Of a stretch of 64,000 nt of DNA, positions 10,185 to 19,385 are shown piece after piece; the first letter of the stretch is position 1; each line of letters begins with the position of its first letter. This DNA comes from Asaia astilbis JCM 15831 (GTDB taxonomy: Bacteria > Pseudomonadota > Alphaproteobacteria > Acetobacterales > Acetobacteraceae). The notes under the pieces were generated by a model, which had not been told where the DNA came from, searched no databases, and was given only the letters and a program-made list of their open reading frames with translations. The stretch covers positions 186,001 to 250,000 of the forward strand of contig NZ_BAJT01000001.1 of NCBI RefSeq assembly GCF_000613845.1. Direction: 5' to 3'. The translations under genes were made by a program, and so were the position numbers.

Positions 10185-10362
10185 GAACAAGACTGTTCGC
10201 GTCAAGCAGATTGCTTCTGCTATCGGGCGTAAGCCTGGCCAGGCCGATACCCTTATCGGTCTCGGTCTGCGCGGCATCGGCAGCGAGCGTGAGCTGGAGG
10301 ATACACCTTCGGTTCGCGGCATGATCCGCAAGGTCGCCCACCTCATCCAGGTGGAGGGTTGA
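10177..10362 (+). CDS. rpmD: 50S ribosomal protein L30
   Basis: L30 (61 aa). [20 protein letters not shown] is followed by [20 protein letters not shown], the compact L30 fold. The ATG at 10177 lies inside the 3' end of rpsE (8-base overlap), with GTGGAGG upstream. It is 1 base before rplO. Confidence 0.95.
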   Translation: MAENKTVRVKQIASAIGRKPGQADTLIGLGLRGIGSERELEDTPSVRGMIRKVAHLIQVEG

Positions 10363-10363
10363 T

Positions 10364-10849
10364 ATGAACCTCAATGAACTCCGCGATAACGAGGGTTCTC
10401 GTTACCGCAAGAAGCGTCTGGGCCGTGGTATCGGTTCAGGCAAAGGCAAGACGTCCGGTCGCGGCGTTAAGGGTCAGAAGGCGCGTGAAGGCGTCTCGCT
10501 GAACGGCTTCGAGGGTGGTCAGCTTCCGCTGTACCGTCGTATGCCGAAGCGCGGGTTTAAGAACATCTTCCGCAAGGAATTTGCTCCGATCAACCTGGGC
10601 ACCATTGATCGCGCGATTGCTGACGGCAAGCTCCAGGCAGACGTTACGATCACGGAAGACGTTCTCCGCGCTGCCGGTCTGGTTGGCACTGGCAAGTATG
10701 CCGGTATCCGCCTGCTGGCAAAGGGTGAACTGACCCGCGCAGTGACCTTCGACATCTCCGGCGCCTCTGCATCCGCTATTGCGGCTGTCGAAAAGGCTGG
10801 TGGCTCTGTCAAGGTTGCCGCGAAGGCTGAGGCTCCCGCCGAGGCTTGA
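10364..10849 (+). CDS. rplO: 50S ribosomal protein L15
   Basis: L15 (161 aa). It has the Gly/Lys/Arg-rich N-terminal half ([20 protein letters not shown]) and the globular C-terminal domain with a lineage Ala-rich tail. It is the last ribosomal protein gene before a 110-base gap that contains a terminator-shaped hairpin ahead of secY. Confidence 0.97.
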   Translation: MNLNELRDNEGSRYRKKRLGRGIGSGKGKTSGRGVKGQKAREGVSLNGFEGGQLPLYRRMPKRGFKNIFRKEFAPINLGTIDRAIADGKLQADVTITEDVLRAAGLVGTGKYAGIRLLAKGELTRAVTFDISGASASAIAAVEKAGGSVKVAAKAEAPAEA

Positions 10850-10905
10850 TCGCCCAAAAGAACGTTCTGCACCGGTTGCGGTGTAGGGCGGGCATAGGTA
10901 ATCAT

Positions 10906-10942
10906 AAACAGCGTCCCGCGCCCGCGCGGTGACGCTGTTTTT
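10906..10942 (+). terminator. Intrinsic-terminator-like hairpin just upstream of secY
   Basis: AAACAGCGTC (10906-10915) pairs perfectly with GACGCTGTTT (10931-10940), with an inner CCGCG/CGCGG stem. The right arm runs into TTTTT (10938-10942). It ends 17 bases before the secY ATG and touches the Shine-Dalgarno region (GAAAGGACC). There is no room for a promoter between it and secY, so secY and adk must be reached by read-through or antitermination, or the hairpin acts on secY translation. Confidence 0.65.
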
Positions 10943-10959
10943 GTTGAAAGGACCGGTGG

Positions 10960-12339
10960 ATGGCCTCCGCAGCCGAGCAGCTTGCCGCCAATCTCAATCT
11001 GAGTTCGTTCGCCAAGGCGACCGAGCTGAAAAAGCGTATCTGGTTCACGCTGGGCGCACTCATTATCTATCGTCTCGGCACCTACATTCCGGTGCCTGGG
11101 GTCGATGCGACGGTCATGGGTCAGCTTCTGCATCAGAACCAGGGCGGCATCATCGGCATGTTCGACATGTTCACCGGTGGTGCACTCGGTCGTATGACCG
11201 TGTTCGCTCTCAATATCATGCCCTATATCAGTGCCTCGATCATCGTGCAGCTGCTGTCGACAGCCCTGCCGTCGCTGGAAGCGCTGAAGAAGGAAGGCGA
11301 TCAGGGCCGCAAAAAGCTCAATGCTTACACGCGTTACCTGACCGTGCTGATTGCCCTGTTTCAGGCCTATGGCATTGCGATGGGACTCGAGCACATCACG
11401 AATAACGGGGCCAGTGCCGTCGTTACACCGGGGCCGTTCTTCATTCTGTCGAGCGTTATCACCCTCGTGGGTGGCACGATGTTCCTCATGTGGTTAGGCG
11501 AGCAGATCACGTCTCGCGGCGTCGGTAATGGCATTTCGCTGATTATCTTTGCCGGTATCGTGGCCAACCTGCCTCATGCCCTCGCGAGCCTTTTCCAACT
11601 CGGATACACGGGCGCGTTGTCACCGTTCTTCGTGCTGCTGTTCCTGGTGCTTGCGGGCGCTACCATCGCGTTTATCGTGTTTATGGAGCAGGCTCAGCGT
11701 CGTGTGGTGATTCAGTATCCCAAGCGTCAGGTTGGAAGCCGGATGTTCGGGGGCGATTCCTCGCATATGCCGCTCAAGGTCAATACGGCGGGCGTTATTC
11801 CTCCGATCTTTGCGTCTTCTGTCCTTCTGATTCCGGTCACGATCTCCGGCTTCATGAATGGCAAGAACATGCCGGGGTGGTTGAATACGCTTGGGCAGGA
11901 GTTCGGGCAGGGGCAGCCGCTCTACATGATTTTCTATGCGGCGATGATTCTGTTCTTCTCGTATTTCTATGCGGCTGTGACCTTCAATCCTGAAGAGACA
12001 GCAGAGAATCTGCGCAAGCAGGGCGGCTTCGTGCCGGGGATCAGACCGGGTTCGAATACGGCGCGTTATTTCGATCGGATTCTTTCCCGCCTGACGACGA
12101 TCGGTGCGCTCTACCTTGTTGCCGTGTGTCTGCTGCCGCAGATTCTCATCAGCCGTTACAACGTGCCTTTCTACTTCGGCGGAACGAGCCTCATCATTAT
12201 CGTGTCGGTTACGATCGATACGATGACGCAGGTTCAGTCCCATCTGGTGGCGCATCGCTATCAGGGCCTGATCCGCAAGCAGCGCGGCGGACGTGGTAAC
12301 GCCAAGGGAGATCAGTCTCGAGGAGTGCGTCGCCGATGA
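10960..12339 (+). CDS. secY: Preprotein translocase subunit SecY
   Basis: Central channel of the Sec translocon in the inner membrane (459 aa, ten predicted membrane segments). Visible features are the first segment near LGALIIYRLGTYIPVPGV, the plug region after it, and the cytosolic loops with YPKRQVGSRMFGGDSSHMPL and PEETAENLRKQGGFVPGIRP. The C-terminal tail is basic. It overlaps adk by 4 bases (ATGA). Its leader carries a strong hairpin that may control its expression separately from the ribosomal genes. Confidence 0.98.
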   Translation: MASAAEQLAANLNLSSFAKATELKKRIWFTLGALIIYRLGTYIPVPGVDATVMGQLLHQNQGGIIGMFDMFTGGALGRMTVFALNIMPYISASIIVQLLSTALPSLEALKKEGDQGRKKLNAYTRYLTVLIALFQAYGIAMGLEHITNNGASAVVTPGPFFILSSVITLVGGTMFLMWLGEQITSRGVGNGISLIIFAGIVANLPHALASLFQLGYTGALSPFFVLLFLVLAGATIAFIVFMEQAQRRVVIQYPKRQVGSRMFGGDSSHMPLKVNTAGVIPPIFASSVLLIPVTISGFMNGKNMPGWLNTLGQEFGQGQPLYMIFYAAMILFFSYFYAAVTFNPEETAENLRKQGGFVPGIRPGSNTARYFDRILSRLTTIGALYLVAVCLLPQILISRYNVPFYFGGTSLIIIVSVTIDTMTQVQSHLVAHRYQGLIRKQRGGRGNAKGDQSRGVRRR

Positions 12340-12920
12340 ACATTATCCTTCTCGGTCCGCCCGGTGCGGGTAAGGGCACGCAGGCCCAGCGCCTCGAGCA
12401 GGATTTCGGTCTGAAGCAGATCTCCACCGGGGATATGCTTCGTGCCGAGATGGCCGCAGGGACGCCTTTGGGTCTGAACGTGAAGTCGATTGTCGAATCC
12501 GGGCAGTTTGTGCCGGATCCGGTCATGATCGACCTTATCCATAGTCGGACACTCCAGTCCGATTGTGCGCAGGGCTTCATTCTCGACGGGTTTCCCCGTA
12601 CGGAGAGCCAGGCGGAAGCGCTGGATACCATGCTGGCAGCGCGTGGCATGAAGATCGATGCCGTGCTCCTGCTCGGTGTCGACGCGGAGCAGATTGTTGG
12701 GCGTCTCGCGCAACGACGCGCCCCGGATGGCTCACGCAGAGCAGATGATGAACCCGATACGGTGCGTCGGCGTATACAGGTCTATCAGGACCAGACGGCG
12801 CCAATTTTGCCGTATTATGAGAGTGCAGGACGCTTGCGTCAGATAGACGGTATGCAGGACGTACAGTCTGTTCATGAGGCGATTGTCTCGGCTCTCGGTC
12901 TGAACAAGGGGTCTGAGTAA
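12336..12920 (+). CDS. adk: Adenylate kinase, short-LID form
   Basis: Interconverts AMP + ATP and 2 ADP in the cytoplasm. The P-loop LLGPPGAGKGTQAQ is at the N-terminus, followed by the AMP-binding STGDMLRAEMAAGT and GFPRTESQAEAL motifs. At 194 aa it lacks the longer zinc-type LID insertion: the LID region is only AQRRAPDGSRRADDEPDT. The 4-base overlap with secY is the standard secY-adk coupling. Confidence 0.97.
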   Translation: MNIILLGPPGAGKGTQAQRLEQDFGLKQISTGDMLRAEMAAGTPLGLNVKSIVESGQFVPDPVMIDLIHSRTLQSDCAQGFILDGFPRTESQAEALDTMLAARGMKIDAVLLLGVDAEQIVGRLAQRRAPDGSRRADDEPDTVRRRIQVYQDQTAPILPYYESAGRLRQIDGMQDVQSVHEAIVSALGLNKGSE

Positions 12921-12950
12921 CGTCGATCACGCAAATGTGAACGGTTTTAT

Positions 12951-12979
12951 TTGACTCAAGGGGGGGTGCTCGATATATC
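12951..12979 (+). promoter_or_regulatory. Sigma-70-type promoter for the alpha operon
   Basis: TTGACT at 12951-12956 and TATATC at 12974-12979 are separated by exactly 17 bases, including a run of seven Gs. It lies 30 bases after adk and about 158 bases before rpsM, predicting an untranslated leader of about 150 bases. This would make rpsM-rpsK-rpoA-rplQ a separate transcription unit. No transcript data are available here. Confidence 0.6.
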
Positions 12980-13102
12980 TCGCGCCCTCGACACAGGTGC
13001 TGTCAGGTCTGGTGGTCGTCACCTCAACGGTGATCGATTCTTTGCCGGATCGAACAGCTTCGATTGAACTGGCCCGAATTTCGGGTCGAAGCAGAAAAGA
13101 GA

Positions 13103-13122
13103 GCCTGGCCTTCCGGTCAGGC
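13103..13122 (+). promoter_or_regulatory. Hairpin directly upstream of the rpsM ribosome-binding site
   Basis: GCCTGGCC pairs with GGTCAGGC (one G-T pair) around a TTCC loop. It abuts the AGGGAG Shine-Dalgarno at 13123-13128. Its position suggests control of ribosome access to the alpha operon, analogous in position only to the S4-binding leader of E. coli. Confidence 0.4.
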
Positions 13123-13136
13123 AGGGAGTGAGTGGC

Positions 13137-13514
13137 GTGGCGCGTATTGCCGGCGTAAATATTCCGACGAACAAGCGGGTAGTCATTGCCCTGAGCTACA
13201 TCTACGGCATTGGTCCGTCGACGGCGAAGGCAATCTGCACGAAGCTTGAAGTTCCTGATGCGAAGCGCGTTAACGAGCTGAGCGACGACGAGATCGTGAA
13301 GATCCGCGAACTGATCGATGCAGATTTCCGCGTTGAGGGTGACCTCCGCCGTGAAACCGCGATGAACATCAAGCGTCTGATGGACCTTGGTTGCTATCGC
13401 GGTCTGCGTCATCGCCGTGGTCTGCCGGTGCGCGGCCAGCGGACGCACACGAACGCCCGTACCCGTAAGGGCAAGGCCGTGGCGATTGCCGGTAAGAAGA
13501 AAGCTACGCGCTAA
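13137..13514 (+). CDS. rpsM: 30S ribosomal protein S13 (GTG start)
   Basis: S13 (125 aa), 30S head protein at the subunit bridge. From the GTG at 13137 it reads [20 protein letters not shown], the universal start. It contains [20 protein letters not shown] and a Lys-rich C-terminus. An in-frame GTG at 13128 would add three residues but falls inside the AGGGAG ribosome-binding site. First gene of the alpha operon, behind its own promoter and a leader hairpin. Confidence 0.96.
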   Translation: MARIAGVNIPTNKRVVIALSYIYGIGPSTAKAICTKLEVPDAKRVNELSDDEIVKIRELIDADFRVEGDLRRETAMNIKRLMDLGCYRGLRHRRGLPVRGQRTHTNARTRKGKAVAIAGKKKATR

Positions 13515-13606
13515 TTCGCGCATCTTAAGCGGATCGTGGCGAGCGACGGCCTTCAGGCTGTTCTCGTCCCTTCGCTCATTGCTAAGTTTGACAGGACGAC
13601 CTCACT

Positions 13607-13999
13607 ATGGCCAAGGCCGCAGCCCCGCGCATCCGTAAGAAGGAGCGCAAGAACATTATCTCTGGTGTCGCGCACGTTCTTTCGACGTTCAACAACACCA
13701 TGATCACCATCTCCGATGCCCAGGGCAATTCGATTGCCTGGTCTTCGGCTGGCGCCCAGGGCTTCAAGGGTTCGCGTAAGTCGACCCCGTATGCTGCTCA
13801 GGTTGCTGCTGAAGACGCTGGCCGCAAGGCTCGCGATCACGGCATGGAAACTCTTGAGATTGAAGTCTCGGGCCCGGGTTCGGGTCGTGAGAGCGCCCTC
13901 CGTGCCCTTCAGGCTGTCGGGTTTTCCATCACGTCGATCCGCGATATGACTCCGGTGCCGCATAACGGTTGCCGCCCGCGCAAGCGTCGTCGCGTCTGA
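13607..13999 (+). CDS. rpsK: 30S ribosomal protein S11
   Basis: S11 (130 aa), 30S platform protein. It shows [20 protein letters not shown] and the C-terminal [18 protein letters not shown]. It lies 92 bases after rpsM and is followed by a 156-base structured leader before rpoA. Confidence 0.97.
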   Translation: MAKAAAPRIRKKERKNIISGVAHVLSTFNNTMITISDAQGNSIAWSSAGAQGFKGSRKSTPYAAQVAAEDAGRKARDHGMETLEIEVSGPGSGRESALRALQAVGFSITSIRDMTPVPHNGCRPRKRRRV

Positions 14000-14006
14000 T
14001 TGACTG

Positions 14007-14105
14007 CGGCCCCATCAGGGGCCGTCTGTCTCTCACCACCCGTCCGTAGGTGGTTCTTCCTGTCGGGAGAGCCACCGGCACGTTCTGACCGCACTACGGT
14101 GCGGT
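14007..14105 (+). promoter_or_regulatory. Three tandem hairpins in the rpsK-rpoA gap
   Basis: Hairpin 1: CGGCCCC/GGGGCCG around ATCA (14007-14024), followed by pyrimidine-rich TCTGTCTCTC. Hairpin 2: ACCACC/GGTGGT with an 8-base loop (14035-14054). Hairpin 3: ACCGCAC/GTGCGGT around TACG (14088-14105). All three are perfect stems within a 156-base gap, ahead of an rpoA that starts with TTG. They may attenuate or control rpoA relative to the ribosomal genes. Structures are seen; function is inferred. Confidence 0.5.
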
Positions 14106-14155
14106 TGATGTTCCGTTGGTGCCCAGCGGGACAAGTTGTTTGAAAGGCCACGACA

Positions 14156-15175
14156 TTGGTCCTCCAGAAGAACTGGCAGTCCCTTATCAAGCCGGAAAAG
14201 CTGGAAGTCGCGCCCGGCTCCGTGCCCACGCAGACAGCCACGGTGATCGCCGAGCCGCTGGAGCGTGGTTTTGGCATGACGCTCGGCAATGCGATTCGTC
14301 GCGTTCTGCTGTCTTCGCTTCAGGGTGCCGCTGTGACGGCGATCCAGATCGACGGCGTGCTGCATGAGTTTTCGTCCGTGCCGGGCGTCCGCGAGGACGT
14401 GACGGATATCGTGCTGAACATCAAGCAGCTTGCCCTGCGTATGCACGGTGAAGGCCCCAAGCGTATGGTGCTGACGGCCACCGGCCCCGGCGAAGTGCGT
14501 GCAGGCCAGATTCAGGCAGGTCATGACATCGAAATCATGAACCCTGACCTCGTTATCTGCACGCTCGATGACGGCGTTAAGTTGGGCATGGAATTCACGG
14601 TTAACATGGGCAAGGGTTACGTCCCGGCCGCAGCTAACCGTCCGGAAGATGCACCGATTGGGCTTATCCCCATCGATGCGATCTACTCCCCGGTCCGCAA
14701 GGTGTCTTACAAGGTTGAGCCGACCCGCGTGGGTCAGGTCACCGACTATGACAAGTTGTTGCTCACGCTTGAGACGAACGGTGCGGTTACGCCGGAAGAC
14801 AGCCTGGCTTTGGCTGCTCGCATCCTGCAAGACCAGCTTCAGCTGTTCATCAACTTCGATGAGCCGCGTCCGGTCCGTCAGGAAGAGCCCCGTGACGACC
14901 TGCCGTTCAACCGCAACCTGCTTCGCAAGGTTGACGAGCTTGAGCTTTCGGTTCGTAGCGCCAACTGCCTGAAGAACGATAACATCGTTTATATCGGTGA
15001 CCTGGTGCAGAAGTCCGAACAGGAAATGCTGCGCACGCCGAATTTCGGCCGCAAGTCGCTGAATGAAATCAAGGAAGTTCTGACTTCCATGGGTCTGTCG
15101 CTGGGAATGAATGTTCCGGCCTGGCCTCCCGAGAACATTGAGGATCTGGCGAAGCGTCTCGACGAGACGTTCTGA
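14156..15175 (+). CDS. rpoA: DNA-directed RNA polymerase subunit alpha (TTG start)
   Basis: The alpha subunit (339 aa) assembles RNA polymerase. The N-terminal dimerisation domain includes [19 protein letters not shown]. The C-terminal domain with LRSANCL-type ([19 protein letters not shown]) and [13 protein letters not shown] helices binds UP elements and activators. The start is TTG at 14156, giving [18 protein letters not shown], the alphaproteobacterial N-terminus; GAAAGG lies 8 bases upstream. No ATG fits. The rare start codon and the structured leader suggest translational down-tuning. Confidence 0.97.
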   Translation: MVLQKNWQSLIKPEKLEVAPGSVPTQTATVIAEPLERGFGMTLGNAIRRVLLSSLQGAAVTAIQIDGVLHEFSSVPGVREDVTDIVLNIKQLALRMHGEGPKRMVLTATGPGEVRAGQIQAGHDIEIMNPDLVICTLDDGVKLGMEFTVNMGKGYVPAAANRPEDAPIGLIPIDAIYSPVRKVSYKVEPTRVGQVTDYDKLLLTLETNGAVTPEDSLALAARILQDQLQLFINFDEPRPVRQEEPRDDLPFNRNLLRKVDELELSVRSANCLKNDNIVYIGDLVQKSEQEMLRTPNFGRKSLNEIKEVLTSMGLSLGMNVPAWPPENIEDLAKRLDETF

Positions 15176-15213
15176 GCCTTATCCGGTAGAAAGTAGAGTA
15201 AGGAAACCCGATC

Positions 15214-15639
15214 ATGCGTCATGGTGTTGCTGGGCGTAAGCTCAATGTTACCTCGACCCACCGCGCAGCTATGTTCCGCAACATGGCCGTGGCTATTATC
15301 AAGCACGAGCAGATCACGACGACGCTGCCGAAGGCGAAGGAAATTCGTCCGGTCGTCGAGAAGCTGATCACCCTCGGCAAGCGTGGCACGCTCCACGCTC
15401 GTCGCCAGGCATTTGCACATCTTCGTGACGAGACGATCGTTGCCAAGCTGTTCTCGACGATCGCTGAGCGTTATCAGGGCCGTTCGGGTGGCTACACCCG
15501 CGTCCTAAAGGCTGGCGTCCGTTATGGCGACAATGCTGACATGGCCGTTGTCGAGATGGTCGATCGCGACGTGGAGGCCAAGGGCAAGGATAGCGGCCCG
15601 GTCTTCAACCAGTCTGGTGAAGAGCCCATGGCAGCCTGA
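15214..15639 (+). CDS. rplQ: 50S ribosomal protein L17
   Basis: L17 (141 aa). It begins [20 protein letters not shown] and includes [21 protein letters not shown] short acidic C-terminal extension follows the core. Last gene of the alpha operon; a strong terminator begins 28 bases after its stop. Confidence 0.97.
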   Translation: MRHGVAGRKLNVTSTHRAAMFRNMAVAIIKHEQITTTLPKAKEIRPVVEKLITLGKRGTLHARRQAFAHLRDETIVAKLFSTIAERYQGRSGGYTRVLKAGVRYGDNADMAVVEMVDRDVEAKGKDSGPVFNQSGEEPMAA

Positions 15640-15666
15640 AGCTAACAGCTTCTTGCGCTTTGCAGA

Positions 15667-15696
15667 AAGCCGGACGGGAAACCGTCCGGCTTTTCT
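15667..15696 (+). terminator. Intrinsic terminator of the alpha operon
   Basis: AAGCCGGACGG and CCGTCCGGCTT form a perfect 11-bp stem around a GAAA tetraloop, and the right arm runs into TTTTCT. A textbook Rho-independent terminator directly after rplQ. Confidence 0.93.
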
Positions 15697-15750
15697 GGTT
15701 TATGGCTTACAAAATGGGCGCAGTTCGTTTAAGACCGCCCTTGAGCTGAT

Positions 15751-15791
15751 CATGAACAAGCCGAGCGCGATGCTTGGGATAATTGTTCATG
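15751..15791. repeat. Inverted repeat upstream of the polyol permease
   Basis: CATGAACAA (15751-15759) is repeated in inverted orientation as TTGTTCATG (15783-15791), the half-sites starting 32 bases apart (about three helical turns). Shorter AAGC/GCTT repeats lie inside. It sits about 195 bases upstream of the transporter start, in the 344-base gap after rplQ. Apart from this and the rplQ terminator I see no gene in that gap. It could bind a dimeric regulator or form an mRNA hairpin. Confidence 0.4.
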
Positions 15792-15983
15792 TCTGATGAC
15801 GTTTCTGTTTCATCACAGATTCGTGAGGTTGGGATGGATATAAGAGCGCTCACCAGCGTTCACCAATCCTGATCACCCATACGGTCCGAGCACTCTCGTA
15901 GGACCAGTCACCACGCTTCCCATGCCGCCCCGGGCAATGAGGTCCGGTACGCTCGTGTCGCGTGTAGATACAGGAGAGCTTCT

Positions 15984-17296
15984 TTGTCTGAGGCAAGCAC
16001 CACCCAGAAACGCGGGATCGCTGAGATCCTGGGCATCCCACGCCCCCTCTTCTTTGGCTTCGTCGGCCTTCTCCTCTTCATGATCGGCGACGGCGTTGAG
16101 GCGGGGTATCTCGACACCTTCATGCTCCATAACGGTCATACGCAGGGCGATGTGAACCTGCTCTTCACGACCTATGGCATAACGGTCATGATCTCCGCCT
16201 GGTTCTCCGGTCCGCTTTCGGATCTCTACGGTCCGAAGAAGGTCATGTGGATTGGCCTGATCCTCTGGGCGCTCCTTGAAGTCGGGCTGCTTGCTCTCGG
16301 TCTTGGACCGAACAATTTCACCATGACGCTCATCTTCTACACGCTGCGTGGTTTTGCCTATCCGCTCTTTGCCTATGGCTTCCTGGTCTGGATTGCGGCA
16401 GCGACGCCAGCAAATATGCTGGGATCTGCGGCTGGCTGGTTCTGGTTCTCCTTTTCGGCGGGTCTGCCGACACTCGGTTCGCAGTTTGCCCGCTACGCCA
16501 TTCCTGCCATTGGCGAACTGGCGACATTCTGGTGCTCGCTCGGTCTCGTGGTGTTCGGTGGCCTGGTCGCTCTGCTGTTCACCCATGAGCCGACCGGCAA
16601 GAAGCGTCTTCTTCCGGATGACGTCAGCACGCGTGACATCTTTTTCGGCTCGATCTCGATCATGTGGCGTGAGCCCAAGACCCTGATCGCCGGTATCGTC
16701 CGTACGATCGACACGTCGTCGGAATATGCATTTCTCGCCATCATGCCCGCGTTCTTCATTGACCATCTCGGGTTCACTCAGGGCCAGTGGCTGAACCTTC
16801 TGTCTCTGATCTTCCTCAGCAACATTCTCTTCAATCTGGTTTCAGGGATGCTGGCGGACGCCTGGGTCATCGTTTCATTGTCGCTGTCTTCGGGGGCATT
16901 GGCGGCTTTATTTCGATCCCGCTCTTCTACTACGTTCCTGTCTGGTATCCGGGTAACTTCGTCGCTGCGGCTGCCGTGGGTATCTTCTACGGCGCGACTG
17001 TTGCTGCCTTCGTGCCGCTGTCCGGCCTGATGCCGCAGATCTGCCCGAAGGAAAAGGCAGCAGCGCTGTCGATCCTTGGTCTTGGCGCAGGTGCGAGCAC
17101 CTGGGTCGGTCCGGCGATTGCTGGTATTTGCGGAAGCGTTTTCGGCTTTGGCATGGAAGGGATCATCTGGGCCTTCGCTGTAATCTATCTCGCAGCTGCC
17201 GGGATGACGATTACATTGCGGATCTCCGACGAAGCCCGTCGCTACACGCAGGAAGCCATTGCCCGCGGTGAGTCGGTTACGGCGGTCGGTCACTGA
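15984..17296 (+). CDS. MFS polyol permease, RbtT/DalT type, frame interrupted by one missing base
   Basis: Major-facilitator symporter, about 437 aa once repaired. The first half (GIAEILGIPRPLFFGFVGLL, RGFAYPLFAYGFLVWIAAAT) and second half (PLFYYVPVWYPGNF, CPKEKAAALSILGLGAGAST) resemble the ribitol/arabitol permeases RbtT and DalT in segment order and motifs. The break is at about 16859: GMLAD is followed by a frame change to RLGHRFIVAVFGG, explained by loss of one C. Start is TTG at 15984 with AGGAG 7 bases upstream; no ATG fits. Polyol uptake suits an acetic acid bacterium, but the exact substrate is inferred. Confidence 0.85.
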
Positions 17297-17348
17297 TAAA
17301 AAGCGGGCGGTTCTTGCGGGCCGCTCCCTATCATCTGGCTTGTTGAGG

Positions 17349-17380
17349 AAATGCCGTTGGCCAAGGTCAACGGCATTTTT
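17349..17380 (+). terminator. Intrinsic terminator after the polyol permease
   Basis: AAATGCCGTTG and CAACGGCATTT form an 11-bp stem around an 8-base loop, ending in TTTTT. It lies 53 bases after the permease stop. The remaining 220 bases to the next gene hold a candidate stress promoter near the end and nothing else I can identify. Confidence 0.9.
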
Positions 17381-17543
17381 GATTCTGTGCTGCTGCGGAG
17401 GGAATGCGCATCCCTACGCCGCCGTTCTGACGATTGAAGAGGCGGGCCACAGATCGGGAGACGTCTGAGGTCTGGATGACGTTCGGCAAGATCTTCGGCG
17501 GGCCTGAGCCGAACTGCAGAGCCTGTAAGCGGGTCTTGTGAGG

Positions 17544-17568
17544 CGAACTTTTATCGCAGGACCGCGTT
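17544..17568 (+). promoter_or_regulatory. Candidate EcfG-type stress promoter for the DUF1328 gene
   Basis: CGAAC at 17544-17548 and CGTT at 17565-17568 are separated by 16 bases. The general stress sigma factor EcfG of alphaproteobacteria recognises GGAAC-N16/17-CGTT, so this is a one-mismatch site. It places the transcript start about 25 bases before the ATG at 17600. Confidence 0.4.
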
Positions 17569-17599
17569 GACGCTCCCACAGAACAACGAGGGGTCCCCC

Positions 17600-17773
17600 A
17601 TGCTGAAGCTAGCCATATTCTTTCTGATCATCTCCCTGATCGCGGGTCTTTTCGGGTTTACCGGTATTTCGGCGGCATCGGCGGGGATCGCGAAGATTCT
17701 GTTCTTCCTGTTCATCGCGCTGTTCGTGCTGTTTCTGGTCATCGCGGTTTTCGTCGGCAAGGCTGTGACCTGA
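17600..17773 (+). CDS. DUF1328 (YtjA-like) small membrane protein
   Basis: A 57-aa protein made of two hydrophobic segments: [20 protein letters not shown] and [20 protein letters not shown]. This is the size and sequence pattern of the DUF1328/YtjA family, which is widespread and of unknown function. The ATG at 17600 gives the family start MLKLA, with GAGGGG 6 bases upstream. It stands alone between two terminators and behind an EcfG-like promoter candidate, suggesting a stress-induced monocistronic gene. Confidence 0.88.
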   Translation: MLKLAIFFLIISLIAGLFGFTGISAASAGIAKILFFLFIALFVLFLVIAVFVGKAVT

Positions 17774-17801
17774 GCCTGCGCGATTGAACACCATAAGAAA
17801 C

Positions 17802-17833
17802 GGGGGAGGGCCTTGCGGCTCTCCCCCTTTTTT
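17802..17833 (+). terminator. Intrinsic terminator after the DUF1328 gene
   Basis: GGGGGAGGGCC pairs with GGCTCTCCCCC (one G-T pair) around TTGC and is followed by TTTTTT. It lies between convergent genes, so it may also help end the efflux operon on the other strand. Confidence 0.9.
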
Positions 17834-17847
17834 GCCTGATGCGTGGC

Positions 17848-19385
17848 TCACTGCTTCGTTTTTGAGATGAACTCAGGCAGGAGGGGATTATTTGTCTGCA
17901 GCGACGCCTTGTTCGGGAGCTGCGAAACGTCCCAACCTCCGCCCAGAGCAACAATCAAATCGACATGCGAAATGGCCATGCTCTGATGGATCCCCAGAGC
18001 CTGCACTTCGTAATTGAGGGCGCTTTGCTGGCTTGTGAGAACAGTCGTGTAGGTCTGCGTGCCGGCCATGTATTCGTTCAACGAGACGCGCACCGCTTCC
18101 TGAGCCGATTTGACGGCGACATCCTGCTGCGTGAGCTGCTCACTCAAGAGGCGCAAATTGGACAAATTGTCTTCCACCCCCTGAAGGGCGGTTAGCACGG
18201 TCTGGCGATATGTTGCGACTGACGCGTCATAATCCGCACGTGCGGAACGAACCGCTGCCGTCCTTGCTCCACCCTTGAAAAGGGTTTCGGTGGACGATGC
18301 GCCAAGGGACCAGAACCGTGTTGCCGCCTGTACGAGTGTCTGAAGCGGGTTGCCGCTATAGCCGTAAGACGCACTGACTGAAATCTCGGGATAGTAGGCA
18401 GCGATGGCTGTGCCGATTGAAGCATTATAGCCTTCCATCGTGCGTTCCGCGGCTGCGATATCAGGCCGACGTTGCAGCAGGACTGAAGGCAGGGACTGCG
18501 GCGGTGTCGGCAAGGAGAGCGGTAGGGCACCTGTTGGGATTGTCAGGTCTGCAGGCGCCCGGCCGATGAGGACCGCAATGGCATGCTCGTATTGCGCGCG
18601 CGTGATGCCCGCCTGAGTGGCCTGTGCCCGAGTTTGCTGGAGCTGGTATTTGGCCTGCCAGAGTGCGCTGGGGTCGGTCACCCCGGCATCGACCTGATTT
18701 TGAACGATGGTCAGAGCCTGCTGGAAGTAGCCGACATTATTCAGATAGAGCTTTTTCAGGCTGTCCTGATAGCGCAGGTTGAAATAGGCGCTCGCCAGCT
18801 GAGACTGGTAGGAAAGCTGGGCATTTGCGAGATCGGCTGCACTAGCCTGCGCCGCCGTCACCTGCTGCTGCACCTGACGACGGATGCGCCCCCAGACGTC
18901 GAGCGTCCAGGAGGCCGATGGCCCCGTGTTCCAGGTGTTGGTTGTGGTCGAATTCGTGTAGGTGACCACTGATCCTGAACTAGCACTCTGTGAGGCTCTG
19001 CCCTGAGCGTTTTGGGTAAAGCTGAATGTCCCGGACAGGTTGGGAAAAGCTGTGCCCTGATCGCGTCGATCGTGGCTTCGGCTTTGCGAAACTGGGCTTC
19101 GTATTGTTTGACGTTCTGGTTCGAGATCGCGACCTGAGATTCCAGCCAGTTCAGCTGCGGATCATTATAGACCTCCCACCACGCGCCCTTCGATGCCTCG
19201 GCGAGGTGAGGCTGGGCCACACCCCATCCCTGAGGAGGCTTGGGAGCTTCCTTGAACTGTGGGGAAATCACGGCGTGGGGGCGATGATAGTCAGGACCGA
19301 CCATGAAACATCCCCCCAGAAGGGGCATGCAACATGCAGCAAGGAGGCTGAAGCGTCGAGCGGAGCGGGACGGGGAGGAAGTCAT
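17848..19385 (-). CDS. RND efflux outer-membrane channel, NodT family, frame interrupted by one missing base
   Basis: Outer-membrane factor of a tripartite exporter, about 512 aa when repaired. The N-terminus is a lipoprotein signal with lipobox LLGGC (Cys26), followed by VGPDYHRP, typical of the NodT/OprM family. The two OEP repeats follow, with PSASWTLDVWGRIRRQVQQQ and LLQRRPDIAAAERTMEGYNA. The break is near 19041-19044: AQLFP is followed in the other frame by NLSGTFSFTQNAQG. It overlaps the upstream pump gene by 4 bases and is last in the operon. Confidence 0.9.

Noticed and set aside
14000-14028. TTGACT at 14000 as an rpoA promoter
   Set aside because: No acceptable -10 sequence occurs 16-19 bases downstream.
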